From assembly GCF_032854445.1 (NCBI RefSeq), contig NW_027018273.1, positions 1 through 48,276 of the forward strand: a DNA stretch of 48,276 nucleotides, given 5' to 3'. The number at the start of each line of letters is the position of its first letter. Within the stretch, counting starts at the first letter, position 1. A program made the position numbers and the translations under genes. The stretch comes from Liolophura sinensis. Its lineage: Eukaryota > Mollusca > Polyplacophora > Chitonida > Chitonidae. Below, one piece after another: positions 12,497-21,895 of the stretch. Under the pieces are notes generated by a model. It had not been told where the DNA came from. It worked only from the letters and a program-made list of their open reading frames with translations, and did not search any database.

Positions 12497-13594
12497 CGTT
12501 TACAAAATCCACGCCATTTGTACATAAAAAACACAAAGTACTAGATACAGTCTGCTGTAAAAAGAGAACAACTGAACACTGACCTACATCATTAAGGTGC
12601 CAAAAGATGCGCAATAGGGCCAGGCATCGGCAGCTGTTTAAAAAATTGCAAATTTCCCTAGTTTCCATGGAGTAAGAGCCGTTGCTGGGCACGTGATTAT
12701 GACATAAATGATCATTCAATTGTCACAACAGCCAAAAGTATTGGTCGGAGAGCAACCCGGTTTGCACCATTCGATTTCTCGTCACAAAATACGTCGGATT
12801 AGCCTCTTACCAGCAGCACTGGAACAGTTTTTCCACTTTTGCATTTTTACCTCGTCTTTTTGTTAATTGAAACCGGCTACACTGTACTCTGTACATCGCG
12901 ACTGTTCATTACTATGTTCAACTTTTGACTATTGGTATGTGCCCTTCACTAGCCCAGAAGACGTCAAATCTTTGGCTAAGCCCATTTAACTCACCCAGCA
13001 ATTGTCTTACTTCTAAGTCCAAGACAATCTCAATGTCTTTATCTACGTGTAGAAAATTCACACCATTTGTACATGAAAAACACAAGGTACTTGATACAGT
13101 CTGCTGTAAAAAGTACAACTGAACACTGACCCACTTCAGTAAGGTGCCAAAAGATGCGAATTGAGCCAGGCATCGGCAGCTGTTGAAAAATTGCAAATTT
13201 CCCTGGTTTCCATGGAGTAAGAGCGTTGCGGGGCACGTGATTATGACATAAATGATCATTCAATTGTCGCTACAGCCAAAAGTATTGGTCGGAGAGCAAC
13301 GCGGTTTGCACCATTCGATTTCTCGTCACAAAATACGTCGGATTAGCCTCTTACCAGCAGCACTGGAACAGTTTTTCCACTTTTGCATTTTTGCCTGGTC
13401 CTTTTGTTAATTGAAATCGGCTACACTGTACTATGTACCATCGCGACTGGTCATTACTATATTCAACTTTTGACTATAAGTTATGTGCCCTTTGGTACCC
13501 CAGAAGGCGTCAAATTCTTTGGGCTAAGCCCATTTTAACTCACCCAGCAATTGTCTTACTTCTAAGTCCAAGACAATCTCAATGTCTTTATCTA
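12497..13594. repeat. Dimer repeat, copy 1
   Basis: Two monomers (12497, 13046) recurring about 1097 bp downstream as 13595 and 14143. Shared private marks are GCGCAATAGGGCC (near 12608 and 13704), AGCAACCCGG, TTACCTCGTC and, in the second monomer, GTTGCGGGGCACG (near 13226 and 14324). Single-base losses cluster between 12890 and 13230. Confidence 0.85.
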
Positions 13595-14691
13595 CGTGTA
13601 GAAAAACCACACCATTTGTACATAAAAAACACAAAGTACTTGATACAGTCTGCTGTAAAAAGAACAACTGAACACTGACCTACATCATTAAGGTGCCAAA
13701 AGATGCGCAATAGGGCCAGGCATCGGCAGCTGTTTAAAAAATTGCAAATTTCCCTAGTTTCCATGGAGTAAGAGCCGTTGCTGGGCACGTGATTATGACA
13801 TAAATGATCATTCAATTGTCACAACAGCCAAAAGTATTGGTCGGAGAGCAACCCGGTTTGCACCATTCGATTTCTCGTCACAAAATACGTCGGATTAGCC
13901 TCTTACCAGCAGCACTGGAACAGTTTTTCCACTTTTGCATTTTTACCTCGTCTTTTTTTTAATTGAAACCGGCTACACTGTACTCTGTACAATCGCGACT
14001 GTTCATTACTATGTTCAACTTTTGACTATATGGTATGTGCCCTTCACTAGCCCAGAAGACGTCAAATCTTTGGGCTAAGCCCATTTAACTCACCAGCAAT
14101 TGTCTTACTTCTAAGTCCAAGACAATCTCAATGTCTTATCTACGTGTAGAAAAACCACACCATTTGAACATGAAAAACACAAGGTACATGATACAGTCTG
14201 CTGTAAAAAGTACAACTGAACACTGACCCACTTCAGTAAGGTGCCAAAAGATGCGGAATTGAGCCAGGCATCGGCAGCTGTTGAAAAATTGCAAATTTCC
14301 CTGGTTTCCATGGAGTAAGAGCCGTTGCGGGGCACGTGATTATGACATAAATGATCATTCAATTGTCGCTACAGCCAAAAGTATTGGTCGGAGAGCAACG
14401 CGGATTGCACCATTCGATATCTCGTCACAAAATACGTCGGATTAGCCTCTTACCAGCAGCACTGGAACAGTTTTTTCACCGTTGCATTTTTGCCTGGTCT
14501 TTTTGTTAATTGAAATCGGCTACACTGTACTCTGTACAATCGCGACTGGTCATTACTATATTCAACTTTTGACTATAAGTTATGTGCCCTTCGGTAGCCC
14601 AGAAGACGTCAAATCTTTGGGCTAAGCTCATTTAACTCACCCAGCAATTGCCTTACTTCTAAGTGCAAGACAATCTCAATGTCTTTATCTA
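13595..14691. repeat. Dimer repeat, copy 2
   Basis: Second copy of the dimer, directly adjacent to the first. It returns the array to subfamily A after the B/C block to its left. Confidence 0.85.
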
Positions 14692-16350
14692 CGTGTAGAA
14701 AAACCACACCATTTGTACGTGAAAAACACAAGGTACTTGATACAGTCTGCTGTAAAAAGTACAACTGAACACTGACCCACTTCAGTAAGGTGCCAAAAGA
14801 AGCGGAATTGAGCCAGGCATCGACAGCTGTTGAAAAATTGCAAATATACCTGGTTTCCATGGAGTAAGAGCCGTTGCTGGGCACGTGATTATGACATAAA
14901 TGATCATTCAATTGTCGCTACAGCCAAAGTATTGGTTGGAAAGCAACGCGGATTGCACCATTCGATTTCTCGTCACAAAATACGTCGGATTAGCCTCTTA
15001 CTAGTAGCACTGGAACAGTTTTTCCACTTTTGCATTTTTACCTGGTCTTTTTGTTAATTGAAACCGGCTACACTGTACTATGTACAATCGCGACTGGTCA
15101 TTACTATATTCAACTTTTGACTATACAGAGTACAGTGTAGTTATGTACCCTTCGGTAGCCCAGAGGACCTAAAATCTTTGGGCTAAGCCCATTTAACTCA
15201 CCCAGCAATTGCCTTACTTCTAAGTGCAAGACAATCTCAATGTCTCTATCTACGTGTAGAAAAACCACACCATTTGTACATAAAAAACACAAGGTACTTG
15301 ATACAGTGTGCTGTAAAAAGTACAACTGAACACTGACCCACTTTAGTAAGGTGCCAAAAGATGCGGAATTGAGCCAGGCATCGGCAGCTGTTGAAAAATT
15401 GCAAATTTCCCTGGTTTCCATGGAGTAAGAGCCGTTGCTACGCACTTGATTATGACATAAATGATCATTCAATTGTCGCTACAGCCAAAAGTATTGGTCG
15501 GAGAGCAAGGCGGATTGCACCATTCGATTTCTTGTCACAAAATACGTCGGATTAGCCTCTTACTAGTAGCACTGGAACAGTTTTTCCACTTTTGCATTTT
15601 TGCCTGGTGTTTTTGTTAATTGAAATCGGCTACACTGTACTATGTACCATCGCGACTGGTCATTACTATATTCAACTTTTGACTATAAGTTATGTGCCCT
15701 TCGGTAGCCCAGAAGACGTCGAATCTTTGGGCCAAGCCCATTTAACTCACCCAGCAACTGTCTTACTTCTAAGTCCAAGACAATCTCAATGTATTTATCT
15801 ACGTTTAGAAATACCAGACCATTTGTACATAAAAAACACAAAGTACTACATACAGTCTGCTGTAAAAAGTACAATTGAACACTGACCTACATCATTAAGG
15901 TGCCAAAAGATTCTAAATTTGGCCAGGCATCGGCAGCTGTTAAAAAATTGCAAATTTCCTCGGTTTCCATGGAGTAAGAGCCGTTGCTGGGCACGTGATT
16001 ATGACATAAATGATCATTTAATTGTCGCTACAGCCAAAAGTATTGGTCGGAGAGCAACGCAGTTTGCACCATTCGATTTCTCGTTACAAAATACGTCGGA
16101 TTAGCCTCTTATCAGCAGCACTGGAACAGTTTTTCCACTTTTGCATTTTTGCCCGGTCTTTTTGTTAATTGAAATCGGCTACACTGTACTATGTACCATC
16201 GCGACTAGTCGTTACTATATTCAAGTTTTGACTATAAGTTATGTGCTCTTTGGTATCCCAGAAGACGTCAAATCTTTGGGCTAAGCCCATTTAACTCATT
16301 CAGCAAATGGCTTACTTCTAAGTCAAAGACAATCTCAATGTCTATATCTA
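14692..16350. repeat. Subfamily A to B transition monomers
   Basis: Monomers starting at 14692, 15253 and 15802. The first is 561 bp because of a 13-bp insertion at 15126-15138, listed separately. The last TACTTGATACAG (A-type) mark seen is near 15297. The next monomers carry B- or C-like marks, and A-type monomers do not return to the right of the transposon. Confidence 0.85.
15124..15140. repeat. Inverted copy of monomer sequence (templated insertion)
   Basis: Where every other monomer reads GACTATAAGTTATG, this one has 13 extra bases at 15126-15138. With its flanks the stretch 15124-15140 reads TACAGAGTACAGTGTAG, the exact reverse complement of CTACACTGTACTCTGTA, a segment found about 50 bp upstream in many A monomers. 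In this monomer that upstream segment (15068-15084) reads CTATG rather than CTCTG, so the template was a neighbouring or sister copy, or the site mutated later. Template switching with fold-back during repair would produce this. Confidence 0.85.
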
Positions 16351-16734
16351 CGTGTAGAAAAACCACACCATTTGTACATAAAAAACACAAGATACTAGAT
16401 ACAGTCTGCTGTAGAAAGTAGAACTCATCAAGTAATGGTCGGAGAGCAACGCGGTTTGCACCATTCGATTTCTCGTCACAAAATACGTCGGATTAGCCTC
16501 TTACCAGCAGCACTGGAACAGTTTTTTTACTTTTGCATTTTTGCCTGGTCTTGTTATTTATTGAAATCGGCTACACTGTACTATGTACCATCGCGACTAG
16601 TCATTGCTATATTCAAGTTTTGACTATAAGTTATGTGCCCTCCGGTAGCCTAGAAGACGTCAAATCTATGGGCTAAGCCCATTTAACTCACCCAGCAATT
16701 GTCTTACTTCTAAGACCAAGACAATCTCAATGTA
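16351..16734. repeat. Truncated monomer hosting the transposon, left part
   Basis: This monomer is only about 392 bp once the transposon is removed (16351-16732 joined to 18289-18298). About 157 bp are missing at 16427-16436, where the sequence jumps from the TACAACTGATCA region straight to ATGGTCGGAGAG. The transposon inserted near the right end of this short monomer, at AATGTA. Confidence 0.85.
16733..16734. repeat. TA target-site duplication, left
   Basis: TA immediately left of the terminal AACTACC; it pairs with the TA at 18289-18290. TA duplication is characteristic of Tc1/mariner integration. Confidence 0.93.
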
Positions 16735-16763
16735 AACTACCAGGCAAAAGAAAGGTTTCACCG
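16735..16763 (+). repeat. Left terminal inverted repeat
   Basis: 29 bp starting AACTACCAGGCAAAAGAAAG and ending TTTCACCG. It is complementary to 18260-18288 except at position 21 (G here, T on the reversed right end). Beyond 29 bp the ends diverge, so this is a short-repeat element rather than a long-inverted-repeat type. Confidence 0.95.
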
Positions 16764-16952
16764 TATTTTTTGTCATAAAAAAAGTAAAATCGCGGTTCCG
16801 AGTTTGATTCTAAGCAGGACTTAGTGTATGACTGCATTGTTCCCTCTACCAGAACGCATCGTCACGAACGCAGCAATTGGAATTGTGAAATTGCGACCAC
16901 ATGCAAAACGTCCTTTTGAGGCATGGCTCGTGATGCACGTGCGGTAATGTTG

Positions 16953-16981
16953 CATAAATACTCTTGCTCGAAAGAGCAGAC
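16953..16981 (+). promoter_or_regulatory. Possible core promoter of the transposase
   Basis: CATAAATA at 16953-16960 resembles a TATA box and lies about 50 bp before the chosen ATG at 17010. It is followed by a small inverted repeat, TGCTC-GAAA-GAGCA. No transcription evidence exists and the gene is dead, so this is only a suggestion. Confidence 0.3.
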
Positions 16982-17009
16982 ATTCAGTGACCGAAAAAAC
17001 ACCAACAGT

Positions 17010-18021
17010 ATGCCAAGACTTACGCAAGCGCAACGAGACCAGGCCATCGGTGTGTCCACCATGGCAGTCTCGCAACGTCACATTGCAAGAACGTTTAACT
17101 GCAGCCAAACCACCATCAGGAGGTGGTTGATACGCTATTAGCATACAGGCCAGACCCAACACAGACCAAGATCGGGAAGACCCAGGGTAACAACTGGGGC
17201 TGAAGATCGCTACATCCGGCAGATCCACCTCCGAAACCGATTCGTCACGGCGACGTCAACAACGGCGACGGCACTAGGCCATGTCATCAGCCCCAGAACA
17301 ACACTGCGTCGTCTTCGTTCAGCTGGTTTACGACCTTACCCCCCCTTCCGTGGGATGGCCTTGACCCTTTTACACCGTCAGCGCAGATTGCGATGGGCAC
17401 GTATTGTACGTCGGTGGCAGCGACGTGACTGGGCAAGAGTGCTGTTTACAGACGAGAGCAGGTTCTGTCTATTCAGGAACGATGGCAGAGTTTGAGTTTT
17501 CCGATGAAGAGGCGAGCGTCTCGCGCCAAACTGCGTAAGAGAGGTTTATCCGTTTGGAGGCGGAGGCGTCGTGGTTTGGGGAGGGATTTGTGACCAAATG
17601 GAGACGCAGCTGGTTATTGTGCGAGGTAATCTGTCTGGCCAGCGATACGTTGATGAGATACTGAGACCTGTCGTCGTTCCTTTCCTCCAACGACAGCCAA
17701 GTGGATCGATCTTGCAACACGACAACGCAAGACCTCACACTGCCCGCTTTGTTACAGACTACCTCGAGACCGCAAACGTCATCGTGTTGCCCTGGCCAGC
17801 CAACTCACCAGACATGAACCCCAATGAGCATCTCTGGGATCACCTTGACCGCCGTTTGAGACAGCTGGTGCCTCCTTCAAACTAACCAACAGGAACTTCA
17901 GCAAGATCTGTTAAACCTATGGAACGTTATCCCTGTTGACGTCATCCGGCGACTGACGACGTCAATGCGGAGGCGTGTGCTTGCTTGCATTGATGCCCAG
18001 GGTGGCCTCACTCGCTGCTGA
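17010..18021 (+). pseudogene. Tc1-like transposase, broken by three stops and one frameshift
   Basis: Residue numbers count from the ATG at 17010, chosen because MPRLTQAQR is the usual start in this family; an ATG at 16923 would add 29 atypical residues. An N-terminal helix-turn-helix covers about residues 5-43 (IARTFNCSQTTIRRW). A GRPR DNA-contact motif is at 56-59. The DDE domain begins at LFTDESRF with D148, followed by WGGI near 189-192, HDNARPH with D238, and PNEHLWD with E273. The D238-E273 gap is 34 residues, giving DD34E. Breaks are TAG at 17139-17141 (codon 44), TGA at 17493-17495 and 17505-17507 (codons 162 and 166, where family members often have Arg, so CGA-to-TGA CpG decay is likely), and one extra base at about 17883. 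Downstream of it a shifted frame runs to TGA at 18019-18021. Full length would be about 336 residues, normal for the family. Confidence 0.93.
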
Positions 18022-18259
18022 TGACTGTAGTCCTTCATTTCTGTGGATACTGTGACTTTACATGCACTTGCCAGTTAACTTTACATTTGTGTAATTTTTT
18101 CTTATGACCCCCTTGTCTCTTTCATTGTGTTTTGTGGTCAATTGAATGCCAATATTTCAAAGCCTTTTTTAGAGAATATTTCACAATGATTCCTGTTTAT
18201 AAACCAATCTTCTTAATTCTTATATCTGCCTTTGTTTTTGTTTTATGGGCTCAAGAAAT
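18022..18259. other. Transposon 3' non-coding region
   Basis: T-rich stretch between the end of the transposase pseudogene and the right inverted repeat. No second open frame, no AATAAA and no internal inverted repeat were seen. Confidence 0.7.
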
Positions 18260-18288
18260 CGGTGAAAACTTTCTTTTGCCTGGTAGTT
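18260..18288 (-). repeat. Right terminal inverted repeat
   Basis: 29 bp ending TTGCCTGGTAGTT, the reverse complement of the left end with one mismatch. Its near identity to the left end shows that both transposon termini are preserved although the gene is broken. Confidence 0.95.
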
Positions 18289-18290
18289 TA
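18289..18290. repeat. TA target-site duplication, right
   Basis: TA directly after the terminal GGTAGTT; satellite sequence resumes as TTTATCTACGTGTAG. Confidence 0.93.
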
Positions 18291-20495
18291 TTTATCTACG
18301 TGTAGCAAAACCACACCATTTGTATATAGAAAAACACAAAGCACTAGATACAGTCTGCTGTAAAAAGTACAATTGAACACTGACCCACATCATTAAGGTG
18401 CCAAAAGATGCAGAATTGGGCCAGGCATCGGCAGCTGTTTAAAAAATTGCAAATTTCCCTGGTTTCCATGGAGTAAGAGCCGTTTCTAGGCACGTGATGT
18501 TGTCATCAATAATCATTCAATTGTCGCTACAGCCAAAAGTATTGGTCGGAGAGCAACGCAGTTTGCACCATTCGATTTCTCGTCAAAAAATACGTCGGAT
18601 TAGCCTCTTACCAGCAGCACTGGAACAGTTTTTCCACTTTTGCACTTTTGCCTGGTCTTTTTTGTTAATTGAAATCGGCTACACTGTACTATGTACCATC
18701 GCGACTGGTCATTACTATATTCAACTTTTGACTATAAGTTATGTGCCCTTCGGTAGCCCAGAAGACGTCAAATCTTTGGGCTAAGCCCATTTAACTCATC
18801 CAGCAATTGTCTTACTTCTCAGTCCAAGACAATCTCAGTGTCTTTATCTACGTTTAGAAAATCCACGCTATTTGTACATAAAAAAAAAAAGTACTAGATA
18901 CAGTCTGCTGTAAAAAGTACAACTGATCACTGAACCACATCAATAAGATTCTAAATGATGCGGAATTGGGCCAGGCATCGACAGCTGTTAAAAGAATGGA
19001 AATTTCCCTGGTTTCCAAAAAGTAAAAGCCGTTGCTTGGAACGTGATTTTAACATCAATGACCATTCAATTGTCGCTACAGCCAAAGGTATTGGTCGGAG
19101 AGCAACGCGGTTTGCACCATTCGATTTCTCGTCACAAAATACGTCGGATTAGCCTCTTACCAGCAGCACTGGAACAGTTTTTCCACTTTTGCATTTTTGC
19201 CTGGTCTTTTTGTTAATTGAAATCGGCTACACTGTACTATGTACCATCGCGACTGGTCATTACTATATTCAACTTTTGACTATAAGTTATGTGCCCTTCG
19301 GTAGCCCAGAAGACCTCAAATCTTTGGGCTAAGCCCATTGATCTCACCCAGCAATTGTCTTAGATCTAGGTATAATACAATCTCAATGTCTTTATCTACG
19401 TGTAGAAAAACCACACCATTTGTATATAGAAAAACACAAAGTACTAGATACAGTCTGCTGTAAAAAGTACAATTGAAAACTGACCTACATCATTAAGGTG
19501 CCAAAAGATGCAGAATTGGGCCAGGCATCGGCAGCTGTTTAAAAAATTGCAAATTTCCCTGGTTTCCATGGAGTAAGAGCCGTTTCTAGGCACGTGATGT
19601 TGTCATCAATAATCATTCAATTGTCGCTACAGCCAAAAGCATTGGTCGGAGAGCAACGCGGTTTGCACCATTCGATTTCTCGTCACAAAATACGTCGGAT
19701 TAGCCTCTTTCCAGCAGCACTGGAACAGTTTTTCCACTTTTGCATTTTTGCCTGGTCTTTTTGTTAATTGAAATCGGCTACACTGTACTATGTACCATCG
19801 CGACTGGTCATTACTATATTCAACTTTTGACTATAAGTTATGTGCCCTTCGGTAGCCCAGAAGACGTCAAATCTTTGGGCTAAGCCCATTCAACTCATCC
19901 AGGAATTGTCTTACTTCTAAGTCCAAGACAATCTCAATGTCTTTATCTACGTTTAGAAAATCCACGCCATTTGTACATAAAAAACACAAAGTACTAGATA
20001 CAGTGTGCTGTAAAAAGTACAACTGATCACTAAACCACATCAATAAGATTCTAAATGATGCGGAATTGGGCCAGGCATCGACAGCTGTTTAAAAAATTGC
20101 AAATTTCCATGGTTTCCATGGCGTAAGAACCGTTGCTAGGCACGTGACTTTGACATCAATGATAATTTAATTGTCGCTACAGATAAAAGGAATGGTCGGA
20201 GAGCAGCGCGGTTTGCACCATTCGATTTCTCGTCAAAAAATACGTCGAATTAGCCTCTTACCAGCAGCACTGGAACAGTTTTTGCACCTTTGCATATTTG
20301 CCTGGTCTTTTTGTTAATTTGAAATCGGATACACTGTACCATGTCGGCACTGGTCATTACTATATTCAACTTTTGACTATAAGTTATGTGCCCTTCGGTA
20401 GCCCAGAAGACGTCAAATCTTTGGGCTAAGCCCATTTAACTCATTCAGCAATTGTCTTACTTCTAAGTCCAAGACAATCTCAATGTCTTTATCTA
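18291..20495. repeat. Right-arm B/C monomers next to the transposon
   Basis: Remainder of the host monomer, then monomers at 18299, 18851, 19399 and 19950. The segment 18626-18880 shares TTTTGCACTTTTGCC, an extended T run and CTCAGTCCAAGACAATCTCAG with 9540-9750. 18851-19398 matches 11950-12496, and 19399-20495 matches 10303-11399. The sequences flanking the transposon on the right thus have close relatives 7-9 kb to its left, in a different order. Confidence 0.85.
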
Positions 20496-21044
20496 CGTGT
20501 AGAAAAACCACACCATTTGTACATAAAAAACACAAAGTACTAGATACAGTCTGCTGTAAAAGGTACAACTGAACACTGATCTACATCATAAGGGTGCCAA
20601 AAGATGCGCAATTGGGCCAGGCATCGGCAGCTGTTAAAAAATTGCAAATTTCCCTAGTTTCCATTGAGTAAGCGCCGTTGCTTGGCACGTGACTATGACA
20701 TCAATTATAATTCAATTGTCGCTACAGCCAAAAGTATTGGTCGGAGAGCAACGCGGTTTGCACCATTCGATTTCTCTTCACAAAATACATCGGATTAGTT
20801 TTTTACCAGCAGCACTGGAACAATTTTTCCACTTTTGCATTTTTGCCTGGTCTTTTTGTTAATTGAAATCGGCTACACTGTACTATGTACCATCGCGACT
20901 GGTCATTACTATATTCAACTTTTGACTATAAGTTATGTGCCCTTCGGTAGCCCAGAATACGTCAAATCTTTGAGCTAAGCCCATTTAACTCACCCAGCAA
21001 TTGTCTTACTTCTAAGTCCAAGACAATCTCAATGTCTTTATCTA
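20496..21044. repeat. Single monomer before the first fused pair
   Basis: One 549-bp monomer with private changes such as CATCATAAGGGTGCC near 20583 and ATTAGTTTTTTACC near 20796. It shares CTTCACAAAATACATCGG with the monomer at 9755. Confidence 0.85.
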
Positions 21045-21895
21045 CGTGTAGAAAAACCACACCATTCGCACATAAAAAACACAAGATACTATATACAGTC
21101 TGCTGTAAAATGTACAACTGAACACTGACCCACATCATTAAGGCGCCAAAAGATTCTAAATTTGGCCAGGCATCGGCAGCTGTTAAAAACTTGAAAATTT
21201 CCCTGGTTTCCATTGAATAAGAGCCGTTGCTGGGCACGTGACTATGACATCAATGATCATTCAATTGTCGCTACAGCCAAATGTATTGGTCGGAGAGCAA
21301 CGCCGTTTGCACCATTCGATTTCTCGTCAAAAAATACGTCGGATTAGCCTCTTCCCAGCAGCACTGGAACAGGTTTTCCACGTTTGCATTTTTCCCTGGT
21401 CATGTTATTTATTGAAATCGGCTACACTGTACTACATCATTAAGGCTCCAAAAGATTCTAAATTTGGCCAGGCATCGGCAGCTGTTAAAAACTTGCAAAT
21501 TTCCCTGGTTTACATTGAATAAGAGCCGTTGCTGGGCACGTGACTATGACATCAATGATCATTCAATTGTCACTACAGCCAAAAGTATTGGTCGGAGAGC
21601 AACGCGGTTTGCACCATTCGATTTCTCGTCACAAAATACGTCGGATTAGCCTCTTACCAGCAGCACTGGAACAGTTTTTCAACTTTTGCATTTCTGCCTG
21701 GTCTTTTTGTTAATTGAAATCGGCTACACTGTACTATGTACCATCGCGACTGGTCATTACTATATTCAACTTTTGACTGTAAGTTAGGTGCCCGTTCGTA
21801 CCCCAGAAGACGTCAAATCTTTGGGCTAAGCCCATTTAACTCATCCAGCAATTGTCTTACTTCTAAGTCCAAGACAATCTCAATGTCTTTATCTA
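21045..21895. repeat. Fused monomer pair with 247-bp deletion, copy 1
   Basis: Two monomers merged into 851 bp. The sequence passes from ACTGTACTA in one monomer directly to CTACATCATTAAGG in the next, removing about 247 bp including the junction motif. CTA at 21432-21434 is common to both sides. Both halves share the rare AAGATTCTAAATTTGGCC form. Copies are at 26840 (offset 5795) and 35931 (offset 14886). Confidence 0.9.

Larger units (their letters stand above)
1..16734. repeat. Satellite array, left arm (~549-bp monomers)
   Basis: Head-to-tail tandem array of a monomer of about 549 bp, all copies in one orientation. Phase was set by the motif CGTGTAG and its variants. Starts are 1, 550, 1100, 1648, 2197, 2746, 3294, 3843, 4392, 4940, 5489, 6040, 6525, 7074, 7621, 8105, 8656, 9205, 9755, 10303, 10855, 11400, 11950, 12497, 13046, 13595, 14143, 14692, 15253, 15802 and 16351. 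Most intervals are 545-552 bp; exceptions are 485 and 484 (64-bp deletion), 561 (13-bp insertion) and the last, shortened one. The array runs off the left edge of the window. No function can be read from the sequence; arrays of this size are usually heterochromatic, often pericentromeric or subtelomeric, but location here is inference. Open frames inside it recur only because the DNA recurs. Confidence 0.97.
16735..18288 (+). mobile_element. Tc1-like DNA transposon (non-autonomous, decayed)
   Basis: A 1554-bp element with 29-bp terminal inverted repeats (28 of 29 positions match), flanked by a TA duplication. One transposase pseudogene lies on the plus strand. Size, TA target and DD34E catalytic spacing place it in the Tc1 branch of the Tc1/mariner superfamily. 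The outer ends read AACTACCAGG and CCTGGTAGTT. The interior outside the pseudogene (16764-17009 and 18022-18259) shows no second gene. Removing the element and one TA restores AATGTATTTATCTACG, which is the allele actually present in the monomer at 15790-15803 (the usual form is AATGTCTTTATC). The element could not supply its own transposase; whether it can be moved by another copy's enzyme cannot be told from here. Confidence 0.96.

Noticed and set aside
16821-17228. Minus-strand open frame of 135 codons inside the transposon
   Set aside because: It lies antisense to the start of the recognisable transposase, whose plus-strand motifs explain the coding signal.
17469-17738. Minus-strand open frame of 89 codons inside the transposon
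   Set aside because: Antisense to the catalytic domain region of the transposase; no family resemblance of its own.
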